Numbered from the stretch's first letter, positions 35,591 to 45,724 are shown. The stretch is DNA of 64,000 nucleotides from Timema cristinae (GCA_039000515.1 JBCFYV010000024.1:40422533-40486532); one strand, 5' to 3'. Notes: generated by a model from the letters alone, not told the origin. Numbers and translations are program-made.

Positions 35591-35902
35591 GTATCGTATA
35601 GTTCATTTTAGTAATTAGTTTAGGGTCGACCAGGCTACTAGCCTTTAAGTTAATTAAACTAGAACAATAATGGGTCTAAATTTAATCACCTCAATATTCT
35701 GAATAATTCATAATTGATCAGTAACTTTATTAAATAGAATCGTAAATATTACACACAAGGATGTTATAGTTCTAATTAAAAATCATAAAATCAAAGGAAG
35801 AACATTAACTTTATATTTAAAATTTTCAATCGTTCTATTTAATAACTTTTTAGGTCCATTCCCTTATATTTTTACAAGATCAAGGCACCTTAACATTACC
35901 TT

Positions 35903-35913
35903 TAATCCTACGA
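35903..35913. repeat. target-site duplication, left copy
   Basis: TAATCCTACGA, repeated exactly at 42,151-42,161, brackets the I-type retrotransposon and fixes its ends. Confidence 0.9.
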
Positions 35914-36501
35914 CCCCCCTGCGGGACGGGGTTTAGAATAGTCCCGCAGTAACCCCTGCTTGTCGTAAGAAGCGACTAAAAGGGGAGGCTTCTGTGCAGT
36001 ACGTACCTCGTGTGGGACAAACCTATCCTATATCTTTCCTTTCACATCATTTTCTTCTTCCTTCACTTTCCCCCTTTTTTTCCCCCTTCCCCCTTCGCTT
36101 TATCTACCCTTACAGGCCTTTGGCCTTTCCGTTGACGACCTTGGCAACTAACCCGGTTCTTCTCTGTTTACTATTGGATACCACTGCCTTGAGCTCCTAA
36201 ATGAAAGTGCGCCGGTTGCAATACCTTAGTAGAAGGGCCTTAGGGATGACAATAACCGGGTACCCTACTTTGGGAAAAGATCGGTTGCGTTCATGAGGGC
36301 CCGGACGTAAAATTGGCACTTTCCTACACCCACTTGCTGCGACGACCTCTCTCTCGGCGATGCTCTATGCGAAGGTTGTCATGTCTAGCGTCGTATAGAG
36401 CCTCTCGCCGGGACAGTTAACAGGGCCATATGTGGTAGAACCAACTTGGATCACCCTGGGTCTACGATCCGAGTATTGTGTAGGTTGTCCCCAATCATGG
36501 C
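35914..36501 (+). promoter_or_regulatory. 5' UTR / internal promoter region of the I-type element
   Basis: 588 bases before the ORF1 start. GC-rich and ordered, with a short hairpin pair near the start (CTGCGGGAC and GTCCCGCAG). I-type elements carry an internal promoter here; no specific core motif can be asserted from this copy. A short upstream frame (35,994-36,200) is probably not translated. Confidence 0.55.
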
Positions 36502-37197
36502 ATGGCCTACAACATTGTCGCCGCTGGCAACGTAATGCCAAACACTGCTTGCAACTGTCTGCCCGGCCCCTCGCAGGGTCGTAATATAGATAAGAGGCGG
36601 AAACGGGTAAGGCCGTCCAGCCCTTTAATTGAAAAAATCCAGGAAGTGATGAGGCCCCAGCCCCGCTTCCTGGTAATGTCTCGAATAGAAGAAAATGAGA
36701 ACCTCAGGCGTGTCAGCCCATTTGTCCTCGAAAGAGTGATTAGTGGAGCTGCCGAGTCTGGGGTTTCAATTAGAAAACTGCGCGATGGCACAATAATGAT
36801 CCAGACCGAAAATGACCTTCAGACAGCGAAAATAATGGCAATAACTACCATACCGTTGAGCCCCTCGAATCATTTAAAGGTGAAGGTGGAACCGCACAGG
36901 TTCCTCAATGTTTGCAAGGGAGTGGTCACTTGCTATGACCTCGACTGCGTAAGCATTGAGGACATCTGTGAGGAGCTTTCCCCTCAACATGTCACCGAAG
37001 TATATAGGATTACCATCAAAGGGAACGATGTAGTGAAGAATACTGACAGTTATATCCTAACATTTGCCACTCCTTCCTTACCAAAGGAGGTCCGAGCTGG
37101 TTTCCACGTGCTTAGGGTCCGGCCGTATGTCCCCAACCCAACCCAACTGTTTTCAGTGCCAGGAATTCGGGCATACGAAGCTGCGTTGCCGTGGTAA
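36502..37197 (+). CDS. ORF1 (Gag-like) N-terminal part of I-type element
   Basis: 231 codons. The first 70 residues are basic (DKRRKRVRPS near residue 30). The centre carries the RNA-binding fold typical of jockey/I-type ORF1 proteins, ending in LPKEVRAGFHVLRVRPYVPN (around residues 195-215), the segment that normally runs straight into the first CCHC knuckle. Here the frame instead continues for 17 residues and stops. The knuckles are in the +1 frame, so the change lies in the repeat CCAACCCAACCCAAC at about 37,132-37,147. The product would bind element RNA and form the RNP. A nearby ATG at 36,497 is in another frame; 36,502 is chosen because it opens the conserved frame. Confidence 0.8.
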   Translation: MAYNIVAAGNVMPNTACNCLPGPSQGRNIDKRRKRVRPSSPLIEKIQEVMRPQPRFLVMSRIEENENLRRVSPFVLERVISGAAESGVSIRKLRDGTIMIQTENDLQTAKIMAITTIPLSPSNHLKVKVEPHRFLNVCKGVVTCYDLDCVSIEDICEELSPQHVTEVYRITIKGNDVVKNTDSYILTFATPSLPKEVRAGFHVLRVRPYVPNPTQLFSVPGIRAYEAALPW

Positions 37198-38071
37198 GCC
37201 AACCTGTGCGGATTGTGGACAGGAGGCTCACGAACAACCATGCGAGTCTCCTAAATTCTGCATTAATTGCAAGGGTCCTCATTCTGCCTGGTCTCGGTCC
37301 TGTCCGAATTGGAAAGTAGAGAAAAAAGTCCTGGAGATCCAAACAGAAAAGAAGATCCCTTATGCCCAGGCACGCAAAGAGTATACTGCACTAAAAGCTC
37401 CGGTATTTCAAAGTTCCTACAGCCAAATTGTTAGCCAAAATATAAATTGCCCTAACTGCCACTGCGCAGTTAATATTGCAAAGACTTCTACACGACCTGT
37501 GCCACTCGTCTCTATTCGAGACTCAACAAAAAAACCAGCATCAACTATGGTGATGCGAAATATAGGACAGGTGGCGACACCCTCACAACAGTCGCCTCCA
37601 CCACCTGTACCCCCGAGGAGACCCCCTCGGGGAACAATTCCGAGCCCCCCTCGGGGAACTCCTCCGAGCCCTCCTCGGGGAACTTCCCCGAGCCCTCCTC
37701 GGGGGACTACCCCGAGCCCTCCTCGGGGAAATAAATTGCATGCGGCCACTGTTGAGTCGCTCACTCTCGCCTCTGGGCTTCCAGAGGCCGGGATGAGTGG
37801 CGAAACAGGTGAGGCCGTAAAGGCGAGTCCCACTGGTGCCTTGAAGAAGGACCAGCGAGAGACCGCCGAAAAGAATAATAGTAAAAAAGCGTCGAAGGCC
37901 TTAACAAAGCCTTCGCGCAAGGATCCGACTACCCAGTCGCTCCAAAGTAAACCGAAGCCTCTCCTAAAGCGGGAGGTCCAGGAGAGACTGGGAAAGGCAA
38001 GAGGACCAAAAAAGGCCCTCAACCAATTTTTAATTTTAAGAGATAGTGTCATGGATTGCGAGGATAACTAA
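37064..38071 (+). CDS. ORF1 C-terminal part: three zinc knuckles and proline-rich tail
   Basis: This frame is +1 to the preceding one and overlaps it; its real coding part probably begins at about 37,140. Three knuckles follow each other: CFQCQEFGHTKLRC (CX2CX4HX4C), CADCGQEAHEQPC, and CINCKGPHSAWSRSC (CX2CX3HX6C), the trio known from I and jockey elements. Then comes KKVLEIQTEKKIPYAQARKEY, a conserved post-knuckle helix. A 24-base tandem repeat at about 37,616-37,733 encodes PPRGTxPS about 4.5 times. The tail is Lys-rich. The ATG at 37,064 is unlikely to be used; translation as a separate protein is not expected. Confidence 0.75.
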   Translation: MPLLPYQRRSELVSTCLGSGRMSPTQPNCFQCQEFGHTKLRCRGKPTCADCGQEAHEQPCESPKFCINCKGPHSAWSRSCPNWKVEKKVLEIQTEKKIPYAQARKEYTALKAPVFQSSYSQIVSQNINCPNCHCAVNIAKTSTRPVPLVSIRDSTKKPASTMVMRNIGQVATPSQQSPPPPVPPRRPPRGTIPSPPRGTPPSPPRGTSPSPPRGTTPSPPRGNKLHAATVESLTLASGLPEAGMSGETGEAVKASPTGALKKDQRETAEKNNSKKASKALTKPSRKDPTTQSLQSKPKPLLKREVQERLGKARGPKKALNQFLILRDSVMDCEDN

Positions 38072-38089
38072 ATTTTATACTAATAACTT

Positions 38090-41000
38090 ATGTCGCTACT
38101 ACAATGGAATTGTAGGGGTTTCTATGCTCGTGTAGAGGAAATTAAACAACAAATTTCTTCCCTGCATCCTTCCATCTTGTGTTTGCAGGAGACCCACTTC
38201 CGCCCAAATTACAACCCGATGCTTCGTGGGTACGATGTCTATCGTACCGACAAGCCTTTCTTTGATCGGGCTAGCGGAGGTGTGGCTATATTCGCACGAA
38301 GCAATATATATCACAAAAATATTAACATCGTTTCCGATCTCCAAGTTATCGCTGTCCGAGTCTCCCTTGCTTTGGAGATGACAGTATGCTGCATATACCT
38401 CCCGCCAGGTGAACGTATTTCGAAGAGGAGCTTAGAGGCCCTCTTTATGCAACTTCCCGCCCCCTATATCATCTTGGGGGACTTTAATGCGCATAACCTG
38501 GTGTGGGGATCTAATTTTACAGATGCCCGCGGGAGGATGGTAGAGGATATTCTTGTCTCGGGAAACCTGGTGCTAATGAACACCGGGACCCAGACACACT
38601 TCTCCACTTTTAATGGTGTATACTCTGCCATCGACCTAACTTTATGTAGCCCAGGTATCGCTGCCCTCTTCCTTTGGGATGTCCATACGGACCTATGTGG
38701 AAGCGATCACTTCCCTATACTGCTTTCCCCACTCCAAGATTGCCCAAGTACAGCACGAGTTCCCCAATGGGTGATTAAACGTGCCGACTGGGATAAATTC
38801 CGCGAGCTCGCCGTTTTCCACGAATCCCCTTCTCCTGACGTCGATGTTAAGACTGAGTATTTTACTTCGACGGTCATCGCGGCGGCGAGGGCCTCCATCC
38901 CTAAATCCTCGCCAAATCCGCGCCACCGTCCCGTTCCCTGGTGGAGCGATGAGTGTCGGTTGGCTATTTCTGACCGTCGAAGGGCCCTACGTCTTTTTCA
39001 CCGACGTCCTACTTTGGAGAACCTGGAGTCATTCCGGATTCTACGTGCTCGAGCTCGCCGTATACTTCGTGAAAGCAGAAGACAGTCTTGGAGTCAGTTT
39101 ATTTCTACCCTTACTATTTCCACTCCCACAACTAAGGTTTGGGATAATATCAATAAATTACGTAATAGCAACAATTCCAATAACAATATACCTGCCCTCA
39201 TGTCTAACGGTTCACGTGTCTCCTCCCCTGAGGAGGTCGTTAATGTATTGGGCTCGATGTTCGCCGCTATTTCTAGCACTGCGAGCTACATTAACGATTT
39301 CGCAGTTTATAAGCGGAACATCGAGCGCCATGCTATTGATTTTGGTCGAAGTCGGGGGGAGGATTATAACTCCCCCTTTACCAAAGATGAACTGACCTAT
39401 GCCCTGTCCCAGGCCGGCAGCACAGCCTCTGGTCCAGACGACATTCATTATGAGATGTTGCGTCAGCTGCCCCCTGCCGGACAGGCACTTCTTTTAGACC
39501 TCTATAATAGTGTTTGGGAATCTCAGCAGTTCCCCTCACTATGGAGGCAAGCAACCGTTATACCTATATATAAAAGTGGCAAAGATAAATTAGAGCCAAC
39601 TAGCTATAGACCGATAGCTTTAACTAGTTGTGTGTGTAAAATATTGGAAAAAATAATTAATAAGCGACTTATATGGTATTTAGAATCCCGCAATCTGCTA
39701 TCTAATATTCAATGTGGTTTTCGCCGTAACCGATCCACGGTGGATCACCTTGTCCGTCTAGAGACGGCTATTCGTGACGCTTTTCTCCATAAGCAGCATC
39801 TTCTGGCTGTCTTCTTCGATCTGGAGAAAGCCTACGATACCACCTGGCGGTACGGCATTTTGAAAACACTTTTCAATTGGGGGTTTCGAGGAAACCTTCC
39901 TTCTTTTATATCCAATTTTATGTCTGATAGACACTTCCGGGTAAGGTTGAATAACACCTTATCCGATGATTTTATTCAAGAAAATGGGGTGCCTCAGGGT
40001 AGTATTCTGAGCTGTACGTTGTTCGCTATCGCAATAAATAGCATTGTTGACAATGTGCGCATGCCTGTACGGTCATGCCTCTTTGTGGATGACTTTGCAA
40101 TTTATTGCAGTTCGTCAAGTCTCCACAGGGCTGAACGGCAGATACAGCTCTCTGTCAACAATCTTGGATCGTGGGCATCGCGTAATGGCTTTCGCTTCTC
40201 TGCAGCCAAGACGACGGTTGTCCACTTTCATAGAACACGCGGAATACAGCCAGCCCCCAGTATTTTAATGAATCACTTTGTTTTACCAGTCTCAGAAAGC
40301 GTAAGGTTTCTGGGACTTTTATTCGATTTTAAATTAACTTGGATCCCCCACATCAAAGACCTGAAAGCGAGGTGTATCAAAGCATTGAATTTGCTCAAAG
40401 TCATTAGCGGTCGGTCCTGGGGTGCTGATAGGGAAACCTTGATGCGCCTGTATAGGGCCTTGGTCAGATCTAAACTAGATTACGGCAGTTTTGTGTATGG
40501 CTCAGCTACACCCTCGGCGTTAAAGATGCTAGATAGTGTCCACCATGCTGGCATTCGACTGGCTACTGGCGCCTTTCGTACCAGTCCAGTCGTCAGCATC
40601 TGTGCCGACGCCGGTGAGCCCCCTCTTTCTTACCGGCGGTCCTATCTTCTGGCATCTTACGTGTCGAAACTTCATTGCATGGCGCAGCATGTTGCCTATC
40701 GTCCTGTGTTTCATCCCCCTAACCGTGTCTTGTATGAAACTAAATGGCGTAGTACAAGGCCGGTTGGAATCAGGATGTTATCGGTTTTTGACACGTGTGG
40801 GATAATCTTGCCAAAGGCTATCCCCACATTCCCAGGTCGAGTTTCTCCCTGGAAGATACGCCTACCTCAATGCCATTTTGACCTTGCAAAGTTCCCTAAA
40901 GCGACCACCCCACATTTTCTATACGAGAGGACCTTTAATGAGCTCCTCGCAACCCGCTTTCGGGGTTTTAAACGCATTTACACGGATGGCTCGAAATGCG

Positions 41001-41782
41001 GGGCCTCCGTGGGATGTGCTTTTGTTGTGGAAGGATCCAATTTTAAATTTGCTTTACCTGGTGAATCCAGTGTTTTTACTGCTGAACTATATGCCATTTT
41101 TAAATCGTTATGTTTTGTATATCGTAAGTGTCACCGGTCCGTTCTAATCTGCACGGATTCCATGAGTGCTCTGTTGGCATTGTCCACTCTCTACTCGTGG
41201 AATCCTCTCGTGCAGATGATTCACGAACAGATTTTAAAAATTGATTCATTATGCACCCGGCTCGCCTTTTGCTGGATTCCTGGTCATGCCGGTCTTTCAG
41301 GAAATGAACTGGCGGACCAGGCGGCCAAGGAGGCAGCACGCCTGCCTCCTGAGGCGAGTCTGGGTGTCATGTTTTTAGACCTAAAGGGTTATGTTCGGCG
41401 TGGGGTCTTACGCACCTGGCACGAGCAGTGGGTCTCGACCCCTGCTCAGAACAAGCTGCGGTCCATCAGGGACGGTGTGTCGCGATGGCCCTCTTCTATG
41501 CGAAAGTCTAGAAGAGAGGAGGTCATCGTGACGAGACTCCGCGTCGGGCATACTTCACTGACCCATAGTTTTTTACTGAGAGGGGATCCACCTCCAGTGT
41601 GTGAGTTTTGCGATGCTACTCTGAGTGTGTATCACATTTTGGTGGAGTGTCGTAAATATGCCCCTATCCGCCTGGCTCTTGATTTTAAAGGTGACCTACG
41701 TTTTTTATTACGCGATAGTGCGGATGGAGTTATTTGTTTACTCCGTTTTATACGCCAGGCGGATCTTTTTAATGCCATTTGA
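38090..41782 (+). CDS. ORF2 of I-type element: endonuclease, reverse transcriptase, RNase H
   Basis: 1230 codons without interruption, starting 18 bases after ORF1. The AP-type endonuclease (residues 1-210) has N7, E34 in QETH, D131/N133 in GDFNAHN and D206/H207 in SDHFP, all catalytic. The reverse transcriptase (about 430-800) has SYRPIALTS, FFDLEKAYD (D577), NGVPQGSILS and FVDD at 665-668. RNase H (about 960-1085) keeps D966 (YTDGS), E999, D1023 (CTDS) and D1076 (GNELADQAA). A C-terminal CX2C-H-C motif (CEFCDATLSVYHILVEC) lies near residue 1171. Its job is target-primed reverse transcription of the element RNA and possibly of SINE RNAs. Every key residue is present, so the enzyme may be active. 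Confidence 0.93.
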   Translation: MSLLQWNCRGFYARVEEIKQQISSLHPSILCLQETHFRPNYNPMLRGYDVYRTDKPFFDRASGGVAIFARSNIYHKNINIVSDLQVIAVRVSLALEMTVCCIYLPPGERISKRSLEALFMQLPAPYIILGDFNAHNLVWGSNFTDARGRMVEDILVSGNLVLMNTGTQTHFSTFNGVYSAIDLTLCSPGIAALFLWDVHTDLCGSDHFPILLSPLQDCPSTARVPQWVIKRADWDKFRELAVFHESPSPDVDVKTEYFTSTVIAAARASIPKSSPNPRHRPVPWWSDECRLAISDRRRALRLFHRRPTLENLESFRILRARARRILRESRRQSWSQFISTLTISTPTTKVWDNINKLRNSNNSNNNIPALMSNGSRVSSPEEVVNVLGSMFAAISSTASYINDFAVYKRNIERHAIDFGRSRGEDYNSPFTKDELTYALSQAGSTASGPDDIHYEMLRQLPPAGQALLLDLYNSVWESQQFPSLWRQATVIPIYKSGKDKLEPTSYRPIALTSCVCKILEKIINKRLIWYLESRNLLSNIQCGFRRNRSTVDHLVRLETAIRDAFLHKQHLLAVFFDLEKAYDTTWRYGILKTLFNWGFRGNLPSFISNFMSDRHFRVRLNNTLSDDFIQENGVPQGSILSCTLFAIAINSIVDNVRMPVRSCLFVDDFAIYCSSSSLHRAERQIQLSVNNLGSWASRNGFRFSAAKTTVVHFHRTRGIQPAPSILMNHFVLPVSESVRFLGLLFDFKLTWIPHIKDLKARCIKALNLLKVISGRSWGADRETLMRLYRALVRSKLDYGSFVYGSATPSALKMLDSVHHAGIRLATGAFRTSPVVSICADAGEPPLSYRRSYLLASYVSKLHCMAQHVAYRPVFHPPNRVLYETKWRSTRPVGIRMLSVFDTCGIILPKAIPTFPGRVSPWKIRLPQCHFDLAKFPKATTPHFLYERTFNELLATRFRGFKRIYTDGSKCGASVGCAFVVEGSNFKFALPGESSVFTAELYAIFKSLCFVYRKCHRSVLICTDSMSALLALSTLYSWNPLVQMIHEQILKIDSLCTRLAFCWIPGHAGLSGNELADQAAKEAARLPPEASLGVMFLDLKGYVRRGVLRTWHEQWVSTPAQNKLRSIRDGVSRWPSSMRKSRREEVIVTRLRVGHTSLTHSFLLRGDPPPVCEFCDATLSVYHILVECRKYAPIRLALDFKGDLRFLLRDSADGVICLLRFIRQADLFNAI

Positions 41783-42150
41783 GTCACTTTTATAAAGTGG
41801 CTCTTTTGGATATTATCTCATATTGAGATCTTTTTAACGGTTTTATTACAATTTAACATGTTGTTTTGTCTTTTTAACGTATTATCATTTTAACATGTTT
41901 TGTCTTTTTACGTGTTATATTTTAATATGTTTGTTTTGTCTTTTTATTGGAGTGATTCACTTGTGGTTTTTTTTTAGCAGGTGTATCACTTAATTTATAC
42001 CAAGAGTCCATTTGAGCACTCCTATGGAGTGTCTCAGATGGTGAATGTTTTATATCTTTCCCCTATGGGGATTTTATTATGTTTTTAATATATTTCAAGG
42101 CCCTAATGACCTAGATGTGTCGATGGGCCTTTAAACCACAATAATAATAA
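41783..42150 (+). other. 3' UTR and (AAT)n tail of the I-type element
   Basis: Contains several near-repeats of TTTTAACGTATTATCATTTT type and a self-complementary pair near the end (AAGGCCC ... GGGCCTT, 42,098-42,133) that could fold just before the tail. Ends ACCACAATAATAATAA. Such 3' hairpins often guide the reverse transcriptase in related elements; that is inference here. Confidence 0.6.
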
Positions 42151-42161
42151 TAATCCTACGA
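42151..42161. repeat. target-site duplication, right copy
   Basis: TAATCCTACGA, identical to 35,903-35,913. Confidence 0.9.
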
Positions 42162-42239
42162 TTTCTACAAAAAAATTAATATAAATCTTACCCGCACCTC
42201 AGTATACACATTATTTTATAAAAACTAAGAGTGATTAAT

Positions 42240-42545
42240 TTGAGACGACTGAATTGTATCCATTCTGAATTGTCTCCATTCAAACAATTTTCAAATAAAC
42301 GACCTTAACCAAAATCCTGAATGGTATCCATTCTGAATGGTCTCGGTTCAGACATTTTCTTAAACAAGCACCATAAATAAACAGTCAGATTTGTATCCAT
42401 TCTCATAATATCAACAAAATCCTGAATTGTATCCATTCTGATTTGTATCCATTTAATTACGGTGCTACTTTTATAATAGATGGCAGCAGCAGAGACTGTC
42501 CTTAACTTATTCCGTGCTTACTAGAGAGCAACACCATTGCTATTT
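42240..42545 (+). repeat. GTATCCATTCTGAAT repeat block, left member of an inverted pair
   Basis: Contains at least four diverged copies of GAATTGTATCCATTCTGAAT and then a segment ending ATAGATGGCAGCAGCAGAG. From about 42,345 it matches 44,335-44,560 in reverse orientation, including TTTTCTTAAACAAGCACCA and TTTGTATCCATTCTCATAA. Confidence 0.65.
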
Positions 42546-43839
42546 GAATATAAAAATATATTTTCTTTACCCATAGTCTTATGACTTTAAAACCTAAACG
42601 TTGATTTTAAATCATTATACTTATTTTTTATAAACATTACATAATATGCCTGTGTATAAGGTGGTGGTTGTATATATATATATATATATATATAGCTCTA
42701 GTATCATCTTGTTGGTGATCCTTCATTTAAATACTATATTATGAGTTTATGACAAATTGACAGGATTAGCTACGTTAACAACGCCATTTTATTAAATTTT
42801 TGTATACCTACAACTATCAACCCACTCTAAGCAAATATTAAATTAGGTTATATCTCACACAGTGGCATGGCAATAAAGAAACAATGCATTTTGTAATTGT
42901 ATGATTTTAATCTTCATAGATTTGTGTTAAAGTGTCATATCTTATTACCTGCAGATAATATCAGTTTATAACGTAGGACTACCTGGGTTGAAGAGGGATT
43001 AAGAAATCTTATTTATAGGCTATCATACTCAACTTTAACACAACCCTACGTTTTATGTACTAGTTTTGTTATGTTTGATTGAAAAACCCAAAAAGGTGTT
43101 ACCACTCTCCGCAACAGCTATATGTCCAGACATTGTAAAGTTATCCACATTAGGCCTACTATTAGTAGAAATGCCTAACCATTTATTCAGCTGAAGTGAA
43201 ACAAGAGGGAGGTCAGAGTTAACAATTTTAAAAATTTGCTTTTAACTGTTAATTAATAAAATTCATCTTGCAATTGGAAGGGCATTCTTGAAACTATGGT
43301 TAAAAGTGGTTATGTACCAGTATTTCTATAATAGTAGGCATAAAAAGAGAGCGGGCTTCCTTGGTTTTCTTTATAATCATATGACAAGTCTTATATTTTT
43401 TGCCATCTCTACACATAGAAGAAAAACAAATCTTCAATGATAAAAAAATTAATATTATAAAATAAATTATATATAATCCAAACAAATCAACAAAACTCTC
43501 ATCAATTACTGAAGAATGTTATTATCTATAACATGAGTATTCAAAGAATGTCACAATATGGCACCAAAATATTTAATTGGCAATAGTTATAGTTGTTAAT
43601 ATTATAAACGAACCCACCCGAACAAAACTTAATCTTTCAGGCGTCAACACATTTTTCATGAGATTTTGGGATCCAAAAATATTCCAGTTTTTATCTATTC
43701 AAAATATTAATTTATTTGAATTAATGCTTACCTATGTATCATTTTTAAACTAGATCATAAATATTTTTAACGATCAATAATCTGTAAATTACCTTTATAT
43801 TATTCTTTTAAAAGAAACACGAATTAGTATTTATCTTCT
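42546..43839. other. non-coding stretch with (AT)n microsatellite
   Basis: (TA)n at 42,670-42,694; otherwise AT-rich and without a recognised gene. It lies between the two arms of the inverted pair. Confidence 0.35.
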
Positions 43840-44317
43840 ATACTTATAAAATAACATGTCCTGATTGACTGACTGACTGACTGACAGATTCATCATCGCC
43901 GAGCGCAAACTATCAAGGCTACAAGCATGAAATTCGGACTGTATATTCATTTTGTTATGTAGGCACCCACTAAGAAAGGATTTTAGAAAATTCCACTCCA
44001 AAGGGGTCAAAATAGGGGATGATAATATGTATGAAAGTCCGTCATTTTAAAAGTTACATAAATAAAATTTTGTATTTCGGTTATTGACGTAAAACAAATG
44101 AATACGTGTTTCAGGAATTTTGGAAATTTTATTTAATAAGGGATGAAAAAGGGGGTGAAAGTTTGTATCGGACTTGCATTATATTTGATCTGAGGTCAAG
44201 TTATGGTCATCAACGTAACGTAATATTTTAAATTAATCTGTAAATACATATGTATATTTTCGTATTTGTATATAATCAACTTCCACGCGAGCAAAGCCGC
44301 GGGCAACAGCTATCTAG
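43840..44317 (-). mobile_element. dispersed repeat, TGACTGAC start and GCCGCGGGCAACAGCTA end
   Basis: Plus-strand order: TGATTGACTGACTGACTGAC at about 43,862, a CATGAAATTCGG segment, and the end GAGCAAAGCCGCGGGCAACA with CTATCTAG. Read on the minus strand it starts CTAGATAGCTGTTGCCCGCG, a motif widespread in arthropod dispersed repeats. Related to 7470-7790. Class not assigned. Confidence 0.5.
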
Positions 44318-44334
44318 TAGTTTTTATATATTAT

Positions 44335-44560
44335 CATAGGGATAGTGCTGATCTCTAGTAAGTATAGAATGAGATAAGGAGACACTCTGCTGCTGCCATC
44401 TATCAGACAAGTGGCACCTCAATTAAATGGAAACAAATCAGAATAGTTACAATTTAGGATTTAGTGGATATTATGAGAATAGATACAAATAAAACTTTTT
44501 ATTTGTGGTGCTTGTTTAAGAAATGTCTGAATTGATACAATTCGGCTCCCCTCTTCATTT
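44335..44560 (-). repeat. right member of the inverted pair with 42,345-42,545
   Basis: In reverse complement it reads TCAGACATTTCTTAAACAAG ... GATAGATGGCAGCAGCAGAG and so parallels the left member over about 200 bases at roughly 80-85% by eye. It abuts the repeat at 43,840-44,317. Confidence 0.65.
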
Positions 44561-44794
44561 CTATGACCCTAATTTTTAAATTTAATATTTAAATATTTGT
44601 ATGGCTATTTGAGGTGGTCCTTTTACCTGAGTGGCAAATTTCACTTTTATTCCACACGATTAGTTTTATCTATTAATTTTTGAAAATTTCAATTTTTTGA
44701 ACATTTCAGGGTAATTTGGGTGTGCGTTTTGAATACCGTGTTTCCAGCAAATATAAAAATGGTTTACATTTTTATAGATTCAATTTTTTATTAT

Positions 44795-44830
44795 ACACAC
44801 ACACACACACACACGTGTGTGTGTGTGTGT
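44795..44830. repeat. (AC)10(GT)8 palindromic microsatellite
   Basis: An AC run (44,795-44,814) meets a GT run (44,815-44,830), giving a perfect 16-bp-arm palindrome with no loop. Confidence 0.9.
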
Positions 44831-45724
44831 ATAAAATAACTACCGCACATAAAATACATTTAAAAGATAAATCAGACTCCTACTTATCAAACTACTACTT
44901 GCATTAAATAATTAAATAATTATTTTCACACAACAGTGTAATACCTACCAAACAAACAGAAACGAAAGAACTGGCATCATTACCTTTTTATGTATGCTTC
45001 CCTCCTCGAACAATTGACATTTTGTTTTTACTCTAGATGGATAATATTGCCCGGAGGTAGAAATGTTGAAGGGGTGGGGGGGAGTGGAAGAGGTGGCAGT
45101 GGCATAGCAGGAGTGGATACGAGAAGTGGTGTGAGGGAAGGGAAAGAAGGGTGTATTGAATATTTATGTTATCGGAAGCGGATATTGCCTACACATAACA
45201 CTCCCTGGAATCCTGAACCCACGTCACTAACCCTCTCCCCTACCTCAAGTTTGCTACGGTCTACACCAGATCTAATAATCTGCAGCTTTATAATAGATCC
45301 GTGGTGTAGACTACATAGATACATATTCAGACTTACTACCTGACTGAACTATCGCGCTTCAAGTGAGGGATGATTGAGTTTCGAGTAATGGATGGAAATA
45401 ATCTAGTTTGTTATTTTTAAGTGTTTTTTTTGTTCTGTTTTTGTACCCCGTCTTACTATAGTCCACTTTTCGTAGGAAAGGTGCTAACGTCTATATAAGT
45501 TACTAGATCTACTTTTACGTGTTCATACGTCAAGTCATGTGATCTACAACTGTCACTTTTGAGAAATATCAATACTTATAAAATAACAATATAATATGTT
45601 ATAAATGTTGACCTAAAAAAAAAGTTTTTATTTTCTAAAAGGCTCTTTCTATGAAAGTTTGACTACCTAACTTATTTATCTGTATTTTTAATCACATTAT
45701 TGATATTGGAATAAGAGTGGTAGA
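44831..45724. other. non-coding stretch with G-rich block
   Basis: 45,050-45,150 is G-rich (GGGTGGGGGGGAGTGG) and open in one frame (44,990-45,343) without a domain. No gene called. Confidence 0.3.

Larger units (their letters stand above)
35914..42150 (+). mobile_element. full-length I-type non-LTR retrotransposon (6237 bp)
   Basis: Order: 5' UTR with a GC-rich start (CCCCCCTGCGGGACGGGG and TGTCGTAAGAAGCGACTAAA), ORF1 (Gag-like, split), ORF2 (endonuclease, reverse transcriptase, RNase H), 3' UTR, and a (AAT)n end. An RNase H domain, three Gag zinc knuckles and a TAA-repeat tail together fit the I clade (as in the Drosophila I factor). The exact 11-bp target duplication and the uninterrupted ORF2 mark a recent insertion. 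The ORF1 frame problem may make this copy defective on its own. Confidence 0.9.

Noticed and set aside
35994..36200. Upstream ORF in the 5' UTR of the LINE as a protein
   Set aside because: No known ORF in this position in I-type elements; Pro/Leu-rich composition follows from a CT-rich tract.
37417..38052. 211-residue minus-strand ORF and other antisense frames across the LINE
   Set aside because: They overlap the well-supported ORF1 and ORF2 frames and have no motifs of their own.
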